Shown here piece by piece: positions 1-5,954 of a stretch of 5,954 nucleotides of DNA (within the stretch, counting starts at the first letter, position 1; each line of letters starts with the position of its first letter). Below the pieces are notes generated by a model, which was not told the DNA's origin, ran no database searches, and saw nothing but the letters and a program-made list of their open reading frames with translations. The position numbers and the translations under genes were made by a program. The stretch comes from 20CM-2-65-7 sp035943355 (lineage in GTDB: Bacteria > Gemmatimonadota > Gemmatimonadetes > Gemmatimonadales > GWC2-71-9), in NCBI GenBank assembly GCA_035943355.1, contig DASZCG010000348.1:1-5954 (forward strand), in the 5' to 3' direction.

Positions 1-2637
1 CCCCCCGCGTCCCTCAGCACGCCACCGCTCCAACAGGTCGATTTGTAACAGACTCATCGGGTCGACATACGGATTGCGCAGTCGAATCGAGCGCTGCAGT
101 ACCGGATCGGAATCGAGCAGCGCCTTCTCTTGTTTCAGCGCGAGCACGTGGGCGACGGTGCGATCAAACTCCGCTCGAATCAACGGGAAATAGCGATCCC
201 CCAGCTCCCCGGCGAGGCCCGCGTATCGCGCCGCGATGGACAGGTCCGCGGTGCCGAGCACCATCTCTACATCATCCATCAGCGCACGCAGGAACGGCCA
301 GTCACGCGCCATCTCGTGCAGATGTGCCGAGCCGTGCCGCTCCGTCGCGCGATCCAACGCTGTGCCAAGTCCGTACCAGCCGGGCAGGAGATGGCGGCTT
401 TGCGTCCAGGCGAACACCCACGGAATCGCCCGTAGTCCTGCTATCTCGAGCGTCTGTTGGTCGTTACCGGGACGCGACGCAGGGCGGCTCCCGATTTCCA
501 TTCGCTGGATGACGTCGATCGGCGTCGCCAGGTGGAAGTACTCAACGAAGTTCGCGTCATCGTACACGAGCGCGCGATAGACCGCGTGGCTGTCGCGCGC
601 GATGCCGTCCATGATGCCGGCCCACTCGGCCTCCCGAGCATCCGGGACAGGGGGCCGGGCGGTCGCGAGCATGACCGCGCTGACCGTCTGCTCCAGCGTC
701 CGCATGGCGACGCCCCGGAGGCCGTACTTCGCGTTGATCGTTTCACCCTGCTCCGTGAGCCGAAACCGTCCCCGCACCGAGCCACGCGGCGCGCTGAGGA
801 TCGCGCTGGTGATTCGCCCGCCGCCACGACTGACCGTTCCCCCCCGGCCGTGGAAGAACGTGAGATCGACCTGCGCGCATTCAGCTGTCTCGACCATTCC
901 GGCTTGAGCCTGCTGCAGCGCCCAGCGGGCCGCACCGATCCCCGCGTCCTTATTGCTGTCGGAGTATCCGATCATCACCATCTGCTGCAATCCGCGCCCG
1001 GCGAGGTGTGCGCGGTACCAGGGATCGGCGAGTAGTGAGCGCATCACTTCGGGAGCGCCCTGGAGAGCGGCGACTGTCTCGAAGAGGGGCGCGACATCGA
1101 GCAGCACGTGGTGTTCCGCCGTGAGCCCGCCCCAACAGGCGAGCACCAGCACGGAGAGCACGTCATCCAGGCCCTGTGCCATGCTGATGATGTACGGTCC
1201 CACGGCATGTGGCCCGAACCGTGCGCGGCAGTCCGCGATCGCCTTGAACACCTCCAGCGTGCGTGTCGCCTGTTCGTCTGCCGATCCCGGTGGCTTCTCG
1301 CCGCGCTCGAGCAGCCGCCGCAGCCGCGTGGCGCGATCGGCCGGGGCGCGGGACATCCACTGCGGATCGGCGAGCAGCGTGGCAAGCACGGCCCGATGCA
1401 CCTGCGCGTGCTGCCGGACGTCGATCGTCGCCAGGTGGAAGCCGAACGTTTGGACGCGACACAGGAAGCGCTGCACACCGAAGAGTCCCGCGTGCTCACC
1501 CCGATGGGCGCGCAGACTCGCGATGACCGCGCCAAGATCGTGCTCGAGCTCGCTGGCCCCGGCGTAGCCGCCGGCCGCGTCGCTCCGCGTGGCGTCCAGG
1601 CGTGCGGCGATCAGGCTGAACAACACGCGGTAGGGCATGTCGGAATAGCGCGTGGGAACCTCGGCGAGCACCTTGGGGAATTGCGCGCTGTAGGTCGCCA
1701 CGCGATCACGTACTGCGTCGCTCACGCCGGTACGCGCGCCTGATTGCGACAGCCGGCTCGCCAGCTCCGTCGCCTCGCGACGGTAGCGCCCGAGCGCGAG
1801 CTCGCGCTGTCGCCCCAGCGCCGCCCGCAGCGTCCCGGCACCCACATGGGGATTGCCGTCCATGTCGCCGCCGACCCAGGACGCGAAGCGCACCACTGGC
1901 CGCGCGGGTGCCTCGATCCGAAACGCCTGCTGGACCGACTGCTCCAACTCTTCCGAGAACGGCGGGACGATCCGGTAGACGACGTCGGTCAGGTAGAAGA
2001 GCACGTTCTCGAGCTCGTCAATCACGGTCGGGCGCGCCGACGGCTGAGGATCGGTTTGCCACGTGGCGGTGATTTCTTCCTGGATTCGCGCCAGCGCGGC
2101 GCGTTCTTCGTCCGGCGTGCGCGACGGATCCAACCGCTCCACGAGCAACCGGCCGATCACCTGTTCCTTTTCCAGCAGCGTGCGTCGCGTTGCCTCGGTG
2201 GGGTGGGCGGTGAACACCGGCTCGACCAGCAGCCGCTGGAGCAGCGCGACGATCTGTGCCGCACTGACGCCTGCGGCGGCCAGGTGACGAGCGGCGGCCG
2301 CGAGGCTGCCTTCCTGCGGGTCGGCGGCGCCGCGGAGATAGTCGCGCCGGCGCCGGATGCGATGGATGCGCTCGGCGAGATTGACGACTTCGAAATACGC
2401 GGTGAACGCGCGGATCAGGGTTTCGGCATCGCGCGCCGGCAAGCCTTTGACCAGCGCCTCGAGCTCGTCTGCGCGCGCGGCGATTGCGGCACGGCGGGCG
2501 CGCTCCACGAGCTGGAAGAACTGCTCGCCGCACTGCTCGCGCAGCACGTCACCGACCAGAGCACCCAGCGTGCGGACGTCATCGCGCAGCGGGACGTCTT
2601 TCGGCGCGAACTCGACTTCGCCCCGCGCGCTGCTCAG
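1..2637 (-). CDS. ppc: Phosphoenolpyruvate carboxylase (3' end cut by window edge)
   Basis: This cytosolic enzyme carboxylates phosphoenolpyruvate with bicarbonate to oxaloacetate and phosphate, replenishing the TCA cycle. The frame is open without interruption from the left edge to an in-frame TGA at 2652-2650, giving about 879 residues. Counting from the CTG at 2637, the family hallmarks appear in order: N-terminal LRDDVRTLG (17-25), FTAHPTEA with catalytic His145 (E. coli His138), GGDMDGNP (256-263), FHLATIDVRQH, GYSDSNKDAG with Lys563 (E. coli Lys546), HGRGGTVSRGGG (596-607, holding Arg598 and Arg604, the E. coli Arg581 and Arg587 loop), GSRP (716-719) and LRAIPWVFAWTQ (735-746). The sequence leaves the window in the near-C-terminal PMSLLQIDLLERWR, so roughly 30 residues including the usual terminal NTG are missing. 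The SRP to LRAIPW loop is four residues longer than I recall for E. coli. No ATG, GTG or TTG precedes the conserved N-terminus; CTG is my best start. The enzyme identity is certain, the start is not. It follows the GH38-like gene with a four-base overlap. Confidence 0.97.
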   Translation of the reverse strand, partial: MSSARGEVEFAPKDVPLRDDVRTLGALVGDVLREQCGEQFFQLVERARRAAIAARADELEALVKGLPARDAETLIRAFTAYFEVVNLAERIHRIRRRRDYLRGAADPQEGSLAAAARHLAAAGVSAAQIVALLQRLLVEPVFTAHPTEATRRTLLEKEQVIGRLLVERLDPSRTPDEERAALARIQEEITATWQTDPQPSARPTVIDELENVLFYLTDVVYRIVPPFSEELEQSVQQAFRIEAPARPVVRFASWVGGDMDGNPHVGAGTLRAALGRQRELALGRYRREATELASRLSQSGARTGVSDAVRDRVATYSAQFPKVLAEVPTRYSDMPYRVLFSLIAARLDATRSDAAGGYAGASELEHDLGAVIASLRAHRGEHAGLFGVQRFLCRVQTFGFHLATIDVRQHAQVHRAVLATLLADPQWMSRAPADRATRLRRLLERGEKPPGSADEQATRTLEVFKAIADCRARFGPHAVGPYIISMAQGLDDVLSVLVLACWGGLTAEHHVLLDVAPLFETVAALQGAPEVMRSLLADPWYRAHLAGRGLQQMVMIGYSDSNKDAGIGAARWALQQAQAGMVETAECAQVDLTFFHGRGGTVSRGGGRITSAILSAPRGSVRGRFRLTEQGETINAKYGLRGVAMRTLEQTVSAVMLATARPPVPDAREAEWAGIMDGIARDSHAVYRALVYDDANFVEYFHLATPIDVIQRMEIGSRPASRPGNDQQTLEIAGLRAIPWVFAWTQSRHLLPGWYGLGTALDRATERHGSAHLHEMARDWPFLRALMDDVEMVLGTADLSIAARYAGLAGELGDRYFPLIRAEFDRTVAHVLALKQEKALLDSDPVLQRSIRLRNPYVDPMSLLQIDLLERWRAEGRGG
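511..538 (-). repeat. Internal near-repeat within ppc, copy A
   Basis: This 28-base stretch matches bases 1417-1441 perfectly except for one extra codon. On the coding strand it encodes FHLATPIDV, against FHLATIDV in the other copy, with identical codons at every shared residue and an added CCG for proline. It lies in the C-terminal part of the enzyme just before the GSRP motif. Confidence 0.7.
1417..1441 (-). repeat. Internal near-repeat within ppc, copy B
   Basis: Partner of the stretch at 511-538. It encodes FHLATIDV of the conserved FGFHLATIDVRQH segment in the middle of the protein. All 25 bases occur in copy A, which carries three more. Confidence 0.7.
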
Positions 2638-5582
2638 GAGCCCCCACCCTCAGCGGGTGTAGACAGCCGCGCCGCGGCGACGCCCCACGCCGCCACATCG
2701 ACACTCGCTCTTCCGTCGGCGCCGACCGCGATCGGATCCCCGTTCTGTTCGACGATGTTCGTCCGGCGCGCCAGCTTGAACGCGTAGGCGGCCGGCCACA
2801 TGCCGACCGACCGCGCCTGCCCGGCCACGTCGAGCAGTTTCACGATGGCGCCGTCGCCGTCGTCGGCCGGCTTGGCCCCGACGATCATGAGGTTCTTGTC
2901 CGCGTAGAACAGGGCGCGATCCTTGCCGATCAACGGGCCGGGTGTGTCGTTGCTGTACGATGGGCTGAGGTAGAGTGGGTCGCAGGCGGCCCAGCCGCGG
3001 CGCACCGGCTCGGCGGCGTCGCCGGGCGCGAGCAGCGACAGTCTGAACCGGAACGTCGCGGGGCCACTCTGCGATGCCGCGTAGTTCGTATGCCAGTAGT
3101 TGTTCATCGCGTAGGCGAACAGCGTGCCATCCGGCACGATGCTGCGCCGCCACGCGCCACGAAACAGGTCGTTCAACGTGAACAGCGGTGTGTCGGGTGC
3201 GCTCCACAGGACGCCGTCGGATCCTTCGTGCAGCCACACCCAATGCGTGTGACAGTACCAGTCGCGACAACTGCCGGGCTGTTGGTCGCGCTCGACCGTC
3301 ATGCGGCCGAGCGGGACCTCGACCTCGACGGTCGGCTTCAGGAAGGCGAACGGGAACGCGACGTAGAGGGCCTCTTTGGCCAGCGTCGCGGTCTTCACGA
3401 TCCGGTTTTCGATGTCCAGCCATGGCAGCTCGTCGTACAGCGTGACCGTCGACACGAGGGATGTGAGTCCCTCGAGCGAACGCTCCGTTACGAGTCGCAC
3501 GCCGATGCCGGGCAGTTTCTCACGCCGTGCGCGCACGAGCTTCGCCTGTGTAATCTCGAGCTGTGGCGCGTTCTTGAGATCGTCGCGATTGCTGCTGGTC
3601 CACAGCGCGCTGCGTTCGCCACCGCGGGCGTACACGAGCTGGTTCACGCCGGACCAGTCGGACGGTTTGACCCGCTCCTTGCCGTCAGGTCCCGCCAGCG
3701 AACGGATCGCGCCGCTGGCGGGATCGAGCTGAACCTTGAAGCCGCCGGCGTTCGCGTCGAGCGCTTCGCCGTCGGATGCGGGGGCGCGGGACTCGCGATC
3801 GGATTCAGTGAGCGCCACATAGCCGAGCGGCGGCACGTCGCGGAACAGCACCAGGGCATCGCCGTCTTCGAGGTCGACGGAGGGGAGCTCTCGGCCCTCC
3901 TGGGTGAGCGACTTACCGGCGCCTCCGGGGACACGGGCGACGTCGGTGCGCTCCCACGCTCCGGCATTGAACACGAGGCGTCCTCGGCCCGCGCGGGTCG
4001 CCCGCCCGAGGCGGAGCAGGGTGTCGCTCAACAGGTCGCGGGCGGCGGCGGAGCCGGCGTCGATGAAGCGCCGCTTGTACTCCCACTGCGCAATGGTCTG
4101 CCGCGACGTGGGGTCGGAGACGCTGACGTCGGCGCCCCACGTGTGCTCGCCGAACAGGAGCAGATCTCGCCACATGCCGCTCCGTTCGCCGGCCCGTTCG
4201 CGCCGCTGCGCGAGCGCGTCTTCTGCGCGTGGCTCGATACGATCATCCCACAGGCTCACGATTTCCGCCGCGCGCGCCCGCAGCTGGGCCGCGCGGAAGA
4301 TTGCCAGCTCCGCGGCAGTCGAGGCGGCGCCGTCTTCCCAATAGAGCCCGGTGTCGCCGCGGCGGATCGGGATGCGCGGCCCAAAGCGGCGCTCGAGGTC
4401 GCGGAAGAAATCCTCGGCACGCCCGGCAATGATGCGGGGGAAGAGGTAGCGGCGGCCGAATTCCTGGAGGTTGGCCACCATCGCCTCCTTCATAGGGGCA
4501 TTGTCCTGCGAATCCGCACCGTACAGCAGTGCGCTGTCATACGGCCAGTTCTGCGCGAGCAGGGCGGGTTGATTGAGGAGCCAATCCGAGAGCCGGTGGG
4601 CCATTTCCTCGGGCCCGACATCGAAGCCAAAGCGAGAGCCGTCGCCGTAATGGTGCCCCCGCCAATGCAGCACGCGACCGCCGTCGGGGCCCTCCCAGTA
4701 ATACAGCTGCGGGTAGACCGTGCCTTCGCCACCCGGCGTTGCCGGGAGCAGGGGAACGGCGCGGTCGGGGTTCGCGCCGCTCGCCAGGTACTTCACACCG
4801 CTTGCCGCGAGCAGGGTCGGAAGAGTCCACGCCTGTCCCGGCACATCCGTAATCTGCGCCGTCGAAAACGTCAGCCCGCGCTCGTGCGCGAGCCTGCCAG
4901 CGGGCCACACGAGTCGCGCAAACGTCTCGTGATCGAGCAGGCCGGTGAGCATGTTCGCGAACAGCACGTGCCAGGCGATCTTGCCGTCGCGAATCGCCTG
5001 CAGCAATGCGTCACCCGCGTCGGCTGACCGGTTCTCGAGGAACGACAACACCTGCAGCGTGCACTCGGCGGTAAAGCGAAAGTCGCGATTGGTTGCGAGC
5101 CGCGCGAGCGCGGCGTCGAGATTCTTGCGATGAATCTCGAGCGCTCGCTCCTGCAGATCGGTGTAGCCGACGTCGGTGTGAATCGAGGATAGCCAGTACA
5201 GCGTCCAGCGCTTCGGGGGCGTGAGGCGGACGCGCCGGTGCGCGACGCGATCCTTTCCCACCTCGACGTCGACCTGAAAATCCGACGGCTCGGAGAGCGG
5301 CACCCACAGCTCGCCGCCGAGCGTGGTGCCCTCGGGGGACGGGAGGAGACCCGCCGTGCCGACGAGCGCGCCGCGGCGATCGGTGACTCGCGCGCGAGCG
5401 GCGGGCGCGCCGAGCCCCGCGATCGTGACGCGCACCATGTTCTTGCGGCCGTCGGGCTGCTGAAACAGCGCGGTCGGCCGCATTTCGATTGTCGGTTGCT
5501 GTTGCGTTTCGCCCAGCGCACGTCGCAGCGCGGGAAGTGTGGCGAGCCAACCGAGGAAGGTACGACGGTCGGAAGAGAGCAT
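2634..5582 (-). CDS. Exported glycoside hydrolase family 38 (alpha-mannosidase-like) protein
   Basis: Predicted 982-residue glycosidase of the GH38-like group; known GH38 members are zinc-dependent retaining alpha-mannosidases. The N-terminus SDRRTFLGWL (residues 4-13), followed by a short hydrophobic stretch and then RR, resembles a twin-arginine export signal, so it probably acts outside the cytoplasm. A beta-rich region spans about 30-125. The catalytic region then opens with YWLSSIHTDVGYTD (129-142), whose His135 and Asp137 match the GH38 zinc ligands. ITDVPGQAW (244-252) carries the probable nucleophile and zinc ligand Asp246, and FGEHTWGAD (477-485) gives the likely fourth ligand His480. 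A helical segment (about 420-530) leads into a long C-terminal beta-sandwich with HTHWVWLHEG (778-787) and NNYWHTNY (827-834), as I recall from bacterial GH38-like proteins. An in-frame TAA lies 15 bases upstream, so no longer start is possible; the Arg-Arg motif supports this ATG. No clear Shine-Dalgarno precedes it. Substrate is unknown; the HTDVGYT form differs from the HxDxGW of classical mannosidases. It heads a pair with ppc. Confidence 0.9.
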   Translation of the reverse strand: MLSSDRRTFLGWLATLPALRRALGETQQQPTIEMRPTALFQQPDGRKNMVRVTIAGLGAPAARARVTDRRGALVGTAGLLPSPEGTTLGGELWVPLSEPSDFQVDVEVGKDRVAHRRVRLTPPKRWTLYWLSSIHTDVGYTDLQERALEIHRKNLDAALARLATNRDFRFTAECTLQVLSFLENRSADAGDALLQAIRDGKIAWHVLFANMLTGLLDHETFARLVWPAGRLAHERGLTFSTAQITDVPGQAWTLPTLLAASGVKYLASGANPDRAVPLLPATPGGEGTVYPQLYYWEGPDGGRVLHWRGHHYGDGSRFGFDVGPEEMAHRLSDWLLNQPALLAQNWPYDSALLYGADSQDNAPMKEAMVANLQEFGRRYLFPRIIAGRAEDFFRDLERRFGPRIPIRRGDTGLYWEDGAASTAAELAIFRAAQLRARAAEIVSLWDDRIEPRAEDALAQRRERAGERSGMWRDLLLFGEHTWGADVSVSDPTSRQTIAQWEYKRRFIDAGSAAARDLLSDTLLRLGRATRAGRGRLVFNAGAWERTDVARVPGGAGKSLTQEGRELPSVDLEDGDALVLFRDVPPLGYVALTESDRESRAPASDGEALDANAGGFKVQLDPASGAIRSLAGPDGKERVKPSDWSGVNQLVYARGGERSALWTSSNRDDLKNAPQLEITQAKLVRARREKLPGIGVRLVTERSLEGLTSLVSTVTLYDELPWLDIENRIVKTATLAKEALYVAFPFAFLKPTVEVEVPLGRMTVERDQQPGSCRDWYCHTHWVWLHEGSDGVLWSAPDTPLFTLNDLFRGAWRRSIVPDGTLFAYAMNNYWHTNYAASQSGPATFRFRLSLLAPGDAAEPVRRGWAACDPLYLSPSYSNDTPGPLIGKDRALFYADKNLMIVGAKPADDGDGAIVKLLDVAGQARSVGMWPAAYAFKLARRTNIVEQNGDPIAVGADGRASVDVAAWGVAAARLSTPAEGGGS
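2641..2651 (-). promoter_or_regulatory. Purine-rich ribosome binding site candidate for ppc
   Basis: Read on the minus strand, GAGGGTGGGGG lies inside the last codons of the GH38-like gene. Its GAGG core ends ten bases before the CTG at 2637, a workable Shine-Dalgarno distance. It supports initiation at that CTG, possibly helped by ribosomes terminating at the overlapping TGA of the upstream gene. Confidence 0.4.
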
Positions 5583-5604
5583 AATTGCTATAACTTAGCG
5601 ATGC

Positions 5605-5632
5605 TTGACTGTGCAGGTCCCATATGTACGTT
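5605..5632 (+). promoter_or_regulatory. Possible sigma-70-type promoter for the small lipoprotein
   Basis: TTGACT at 5605-5610 matches the -35 consensus at five of six positions. TACGTT at 5627-5632, after a 16-base spacer, keeps the first T, second A and last T of the -10 consensus. Transcription would start near 5639, leaving a leader of about 37 bases with the AGGAG site. The prediction comes from motif reading only; the -10 match is weak. Confidence 0.35.
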
Positions 5633-5665
5633 TCGCCGTCACTTCCGACCCACAGGGCCCTTAAC

Positions 5666-5670
5666 AGGAG
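5666..5670 (+). promoter_or_regulatory. Ribosome binding site of the small lipoprotein
   Basis: AGGAG lies five bases before the ATG at 5676. It decides the start in a frame that is open far upstream (to beyond 5238) only because of the high GC of the GH38-like gene on the opposite strand. Confidence 0.8.
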
Positions 5671-5675
5671 AAAGC

Positions 5676-5924
5676 ATGAAGCGCATCGCATTGGTCATGG
5701 CGCTCGTTGTCATGGCCGCAGGCGCATGTAAGAAGGCGCAGCAGAGCAATGCGACCCCGCCGGCTGACGCAGGCAAAATGGCGGACTCGATGAAGATGGC
5801 GCCCGCCGACACGACGCACATGATGATGGGCGACACAGCAAAGGCGCACATGGCGCCCGCCCCCGCCCATGCCCCGGCCCCCGCCCCCGCCCCCGCCCAT
5901 AAGGCTCCGGCGCACAAGCCGTAA
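5676..5924 (+). CDS. Small Met/His- and Ala-Pro-rich putative lipoprotein
   Basis: An 82-residue protein of no family I recognise. It begins MKRIALVMALVVMAAGACKK: a short basic n-region, a hydrophobic core and AGAC ending at Cys18, the only cysteine. This fits a lipoprotein signal with Cys18 lipidated, although Ala rather than Leu at the -3 position makes the lipobox imperfect. The mature part would be about 65 residues, low in complexity and probably disordered. A Met/His-rich segment (35-59) includes HMMM at 48-51 and HM at 58-59; an Ala-Pro tail (60-82) has His65, His75 and His80 spaced among AP repeats. Seven Met and five His residues in a secreted peptide could bind metal such as copper, but this is inference; it could equally be a structural spacer. 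Start choice is supported by AGGAG five bases before the ATG. It is divergent from the GH38-like gene, so no functional link is implied. Confidence 0.75.
   Translation: MKRIALVMALVVMAAGACKKAQQSNATPPADAGKMADSMKMAPADTTHMMMGDTAKAHMAPAPAHAPAPAPAPAHKAPAHKP
5853..5900 (+). repeat. Ala-Pro codon repeat in the lipoprotein tail
   Basis: A low-complexity run of imperfect six-base GCCCCC/CCCGCC units encodes alternating Ala-Pro interrupted by His at residues 65 and 75. Such tracts expand and contract by replication slippage, so the length of this tail may vary between strains. Confidence 0.75.
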
Positions 5925-5954
5925 GCGAGGCGATGTCGTTGAATGAATCAAGCC
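5925..5954. other. Tail after the lipoprotein gene
   Basis: Thirty bases follow the TAA to the window edge. I see no hairpin, terminator or new start with a ribosome binding site in them. Confidence 0.6.

Larger units (their letters stand above)
5583..5675. other. Divergent intergenic region
   Basis: This 93-base gap separates the start codons of the GH38-like gene (minus) and the lipoprotein (plus) and must hold the promoters of both unless transcription enters from elsewhere. It is visibly richer in A/T than the coding DNA, especially 5583-5610. It contains the palindromes CATATG (5621-5626) and GGGCCC (5655-5660), which are too short to call operators. On the minus strand TATAGC (5592-5587) sits so near the GH38 ATG that it could only serve a leaderless transcript. 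Confidence 0.7.

Noticed and set aside
2018..2533. Minus-strand 171-residue Arg-rich frame inside ppc
   Set aside because: It is out of frame with the PEPC sequence, which runs unbroken through the same bases with catalytic FTAHPTEA.
1744..2787. A 347-residue plus-strand frame opposite ppc
   Set aside because: It lies wholly antisense to conserved PEPC motifs and the GH38 C-terminus, with no recognisable domain; a GC-driven shadow frame.
2484..5027. An 847-residue open frame on the plus strand, antisense to the GH38-like gene and the 5' end of ppc
   Set aside because: It mirrors the codon phase of the well-supported minus-strand gene, is rich in Arg, Ala and Gly, shows no recognisable motif and has no ribosome binding site; long antisense frames are expected at this GC.
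5655..5660. GGGCCC and nearby CATATG palindromes as operator sites
   Set aside because: Six-base palindromes occur often by chance and are not part of a longer dyad here.
5238..5675. Upstream extension of the lipoprotein frame, starting at 5238
   Set aside because: It would run antisense through the GH38 N-terminus and remove the lipoprotein signal; the AGGAG and signal peptide support the ATG at 5676.

Overview
The window is a GC-rich bacterial segment with three protein genes and almost no non-coding DNA. From left to right these are: a phosphoenolpyruvate carboxylase gene (ppc, minus strand, 3' end cut by the window edge at base 1); directly upstream of it on the same strand, a 982-residue protein of the glycoside hydrolase family 38 (alpha-mannosidase-like) group with a twin-arginine-type N-terminus; and, divergently on the plus strand, a small 82-residue putative lipoprotein rich in Met, His and Ala-Pro repeats.

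The organism cannot be named from this sequence alone. The high GC, the secreted GH38-like enzyme and the small Ala/Pro-rich lipoprotein suggest a didermic environmental bacterium, for example Gemmatimonadota or Acidobacteriota. That assignment is an inference from gene style, not from a marker gene.

Layout: 1-2637 (minus) ppc; 2634-5582 (minus) GH38-like enzyme; 5583-5675 divergent intergenic region of 93 bases, visibly richer in A/T than its surroundings, carrying a plausible plus-strand promoter and a clear ribosome binding site for the lipoprotein; 5676-5924 (plus) lipoprotein; 5925-5954 short tail with nothing recognisable. No RNA genes, mobile elements, CRISPR arrays or terminators were seen.

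The GH38-like gene and ppc overlap by four bases, so they look like a co-transcribed and possibly translationally coupled pair. The ppc reading frame has no ATG, GTG or TTG upstream of its conserved N-terminal block. The best start is a CTG that shares the tetranucleotide CTGA with the stop codon of the upstream gene. The two products have no obvious shared pathway: one is predicted to be exported and to act on glycans, the other is a cytosolic anaplerotic enzyme.

I found no convincing evidence of a wholly new biological system here. The most useful second looks are the non-canonical ppc start, the divergent GH38 subfamily and the Met/His-rich lipoprotein.
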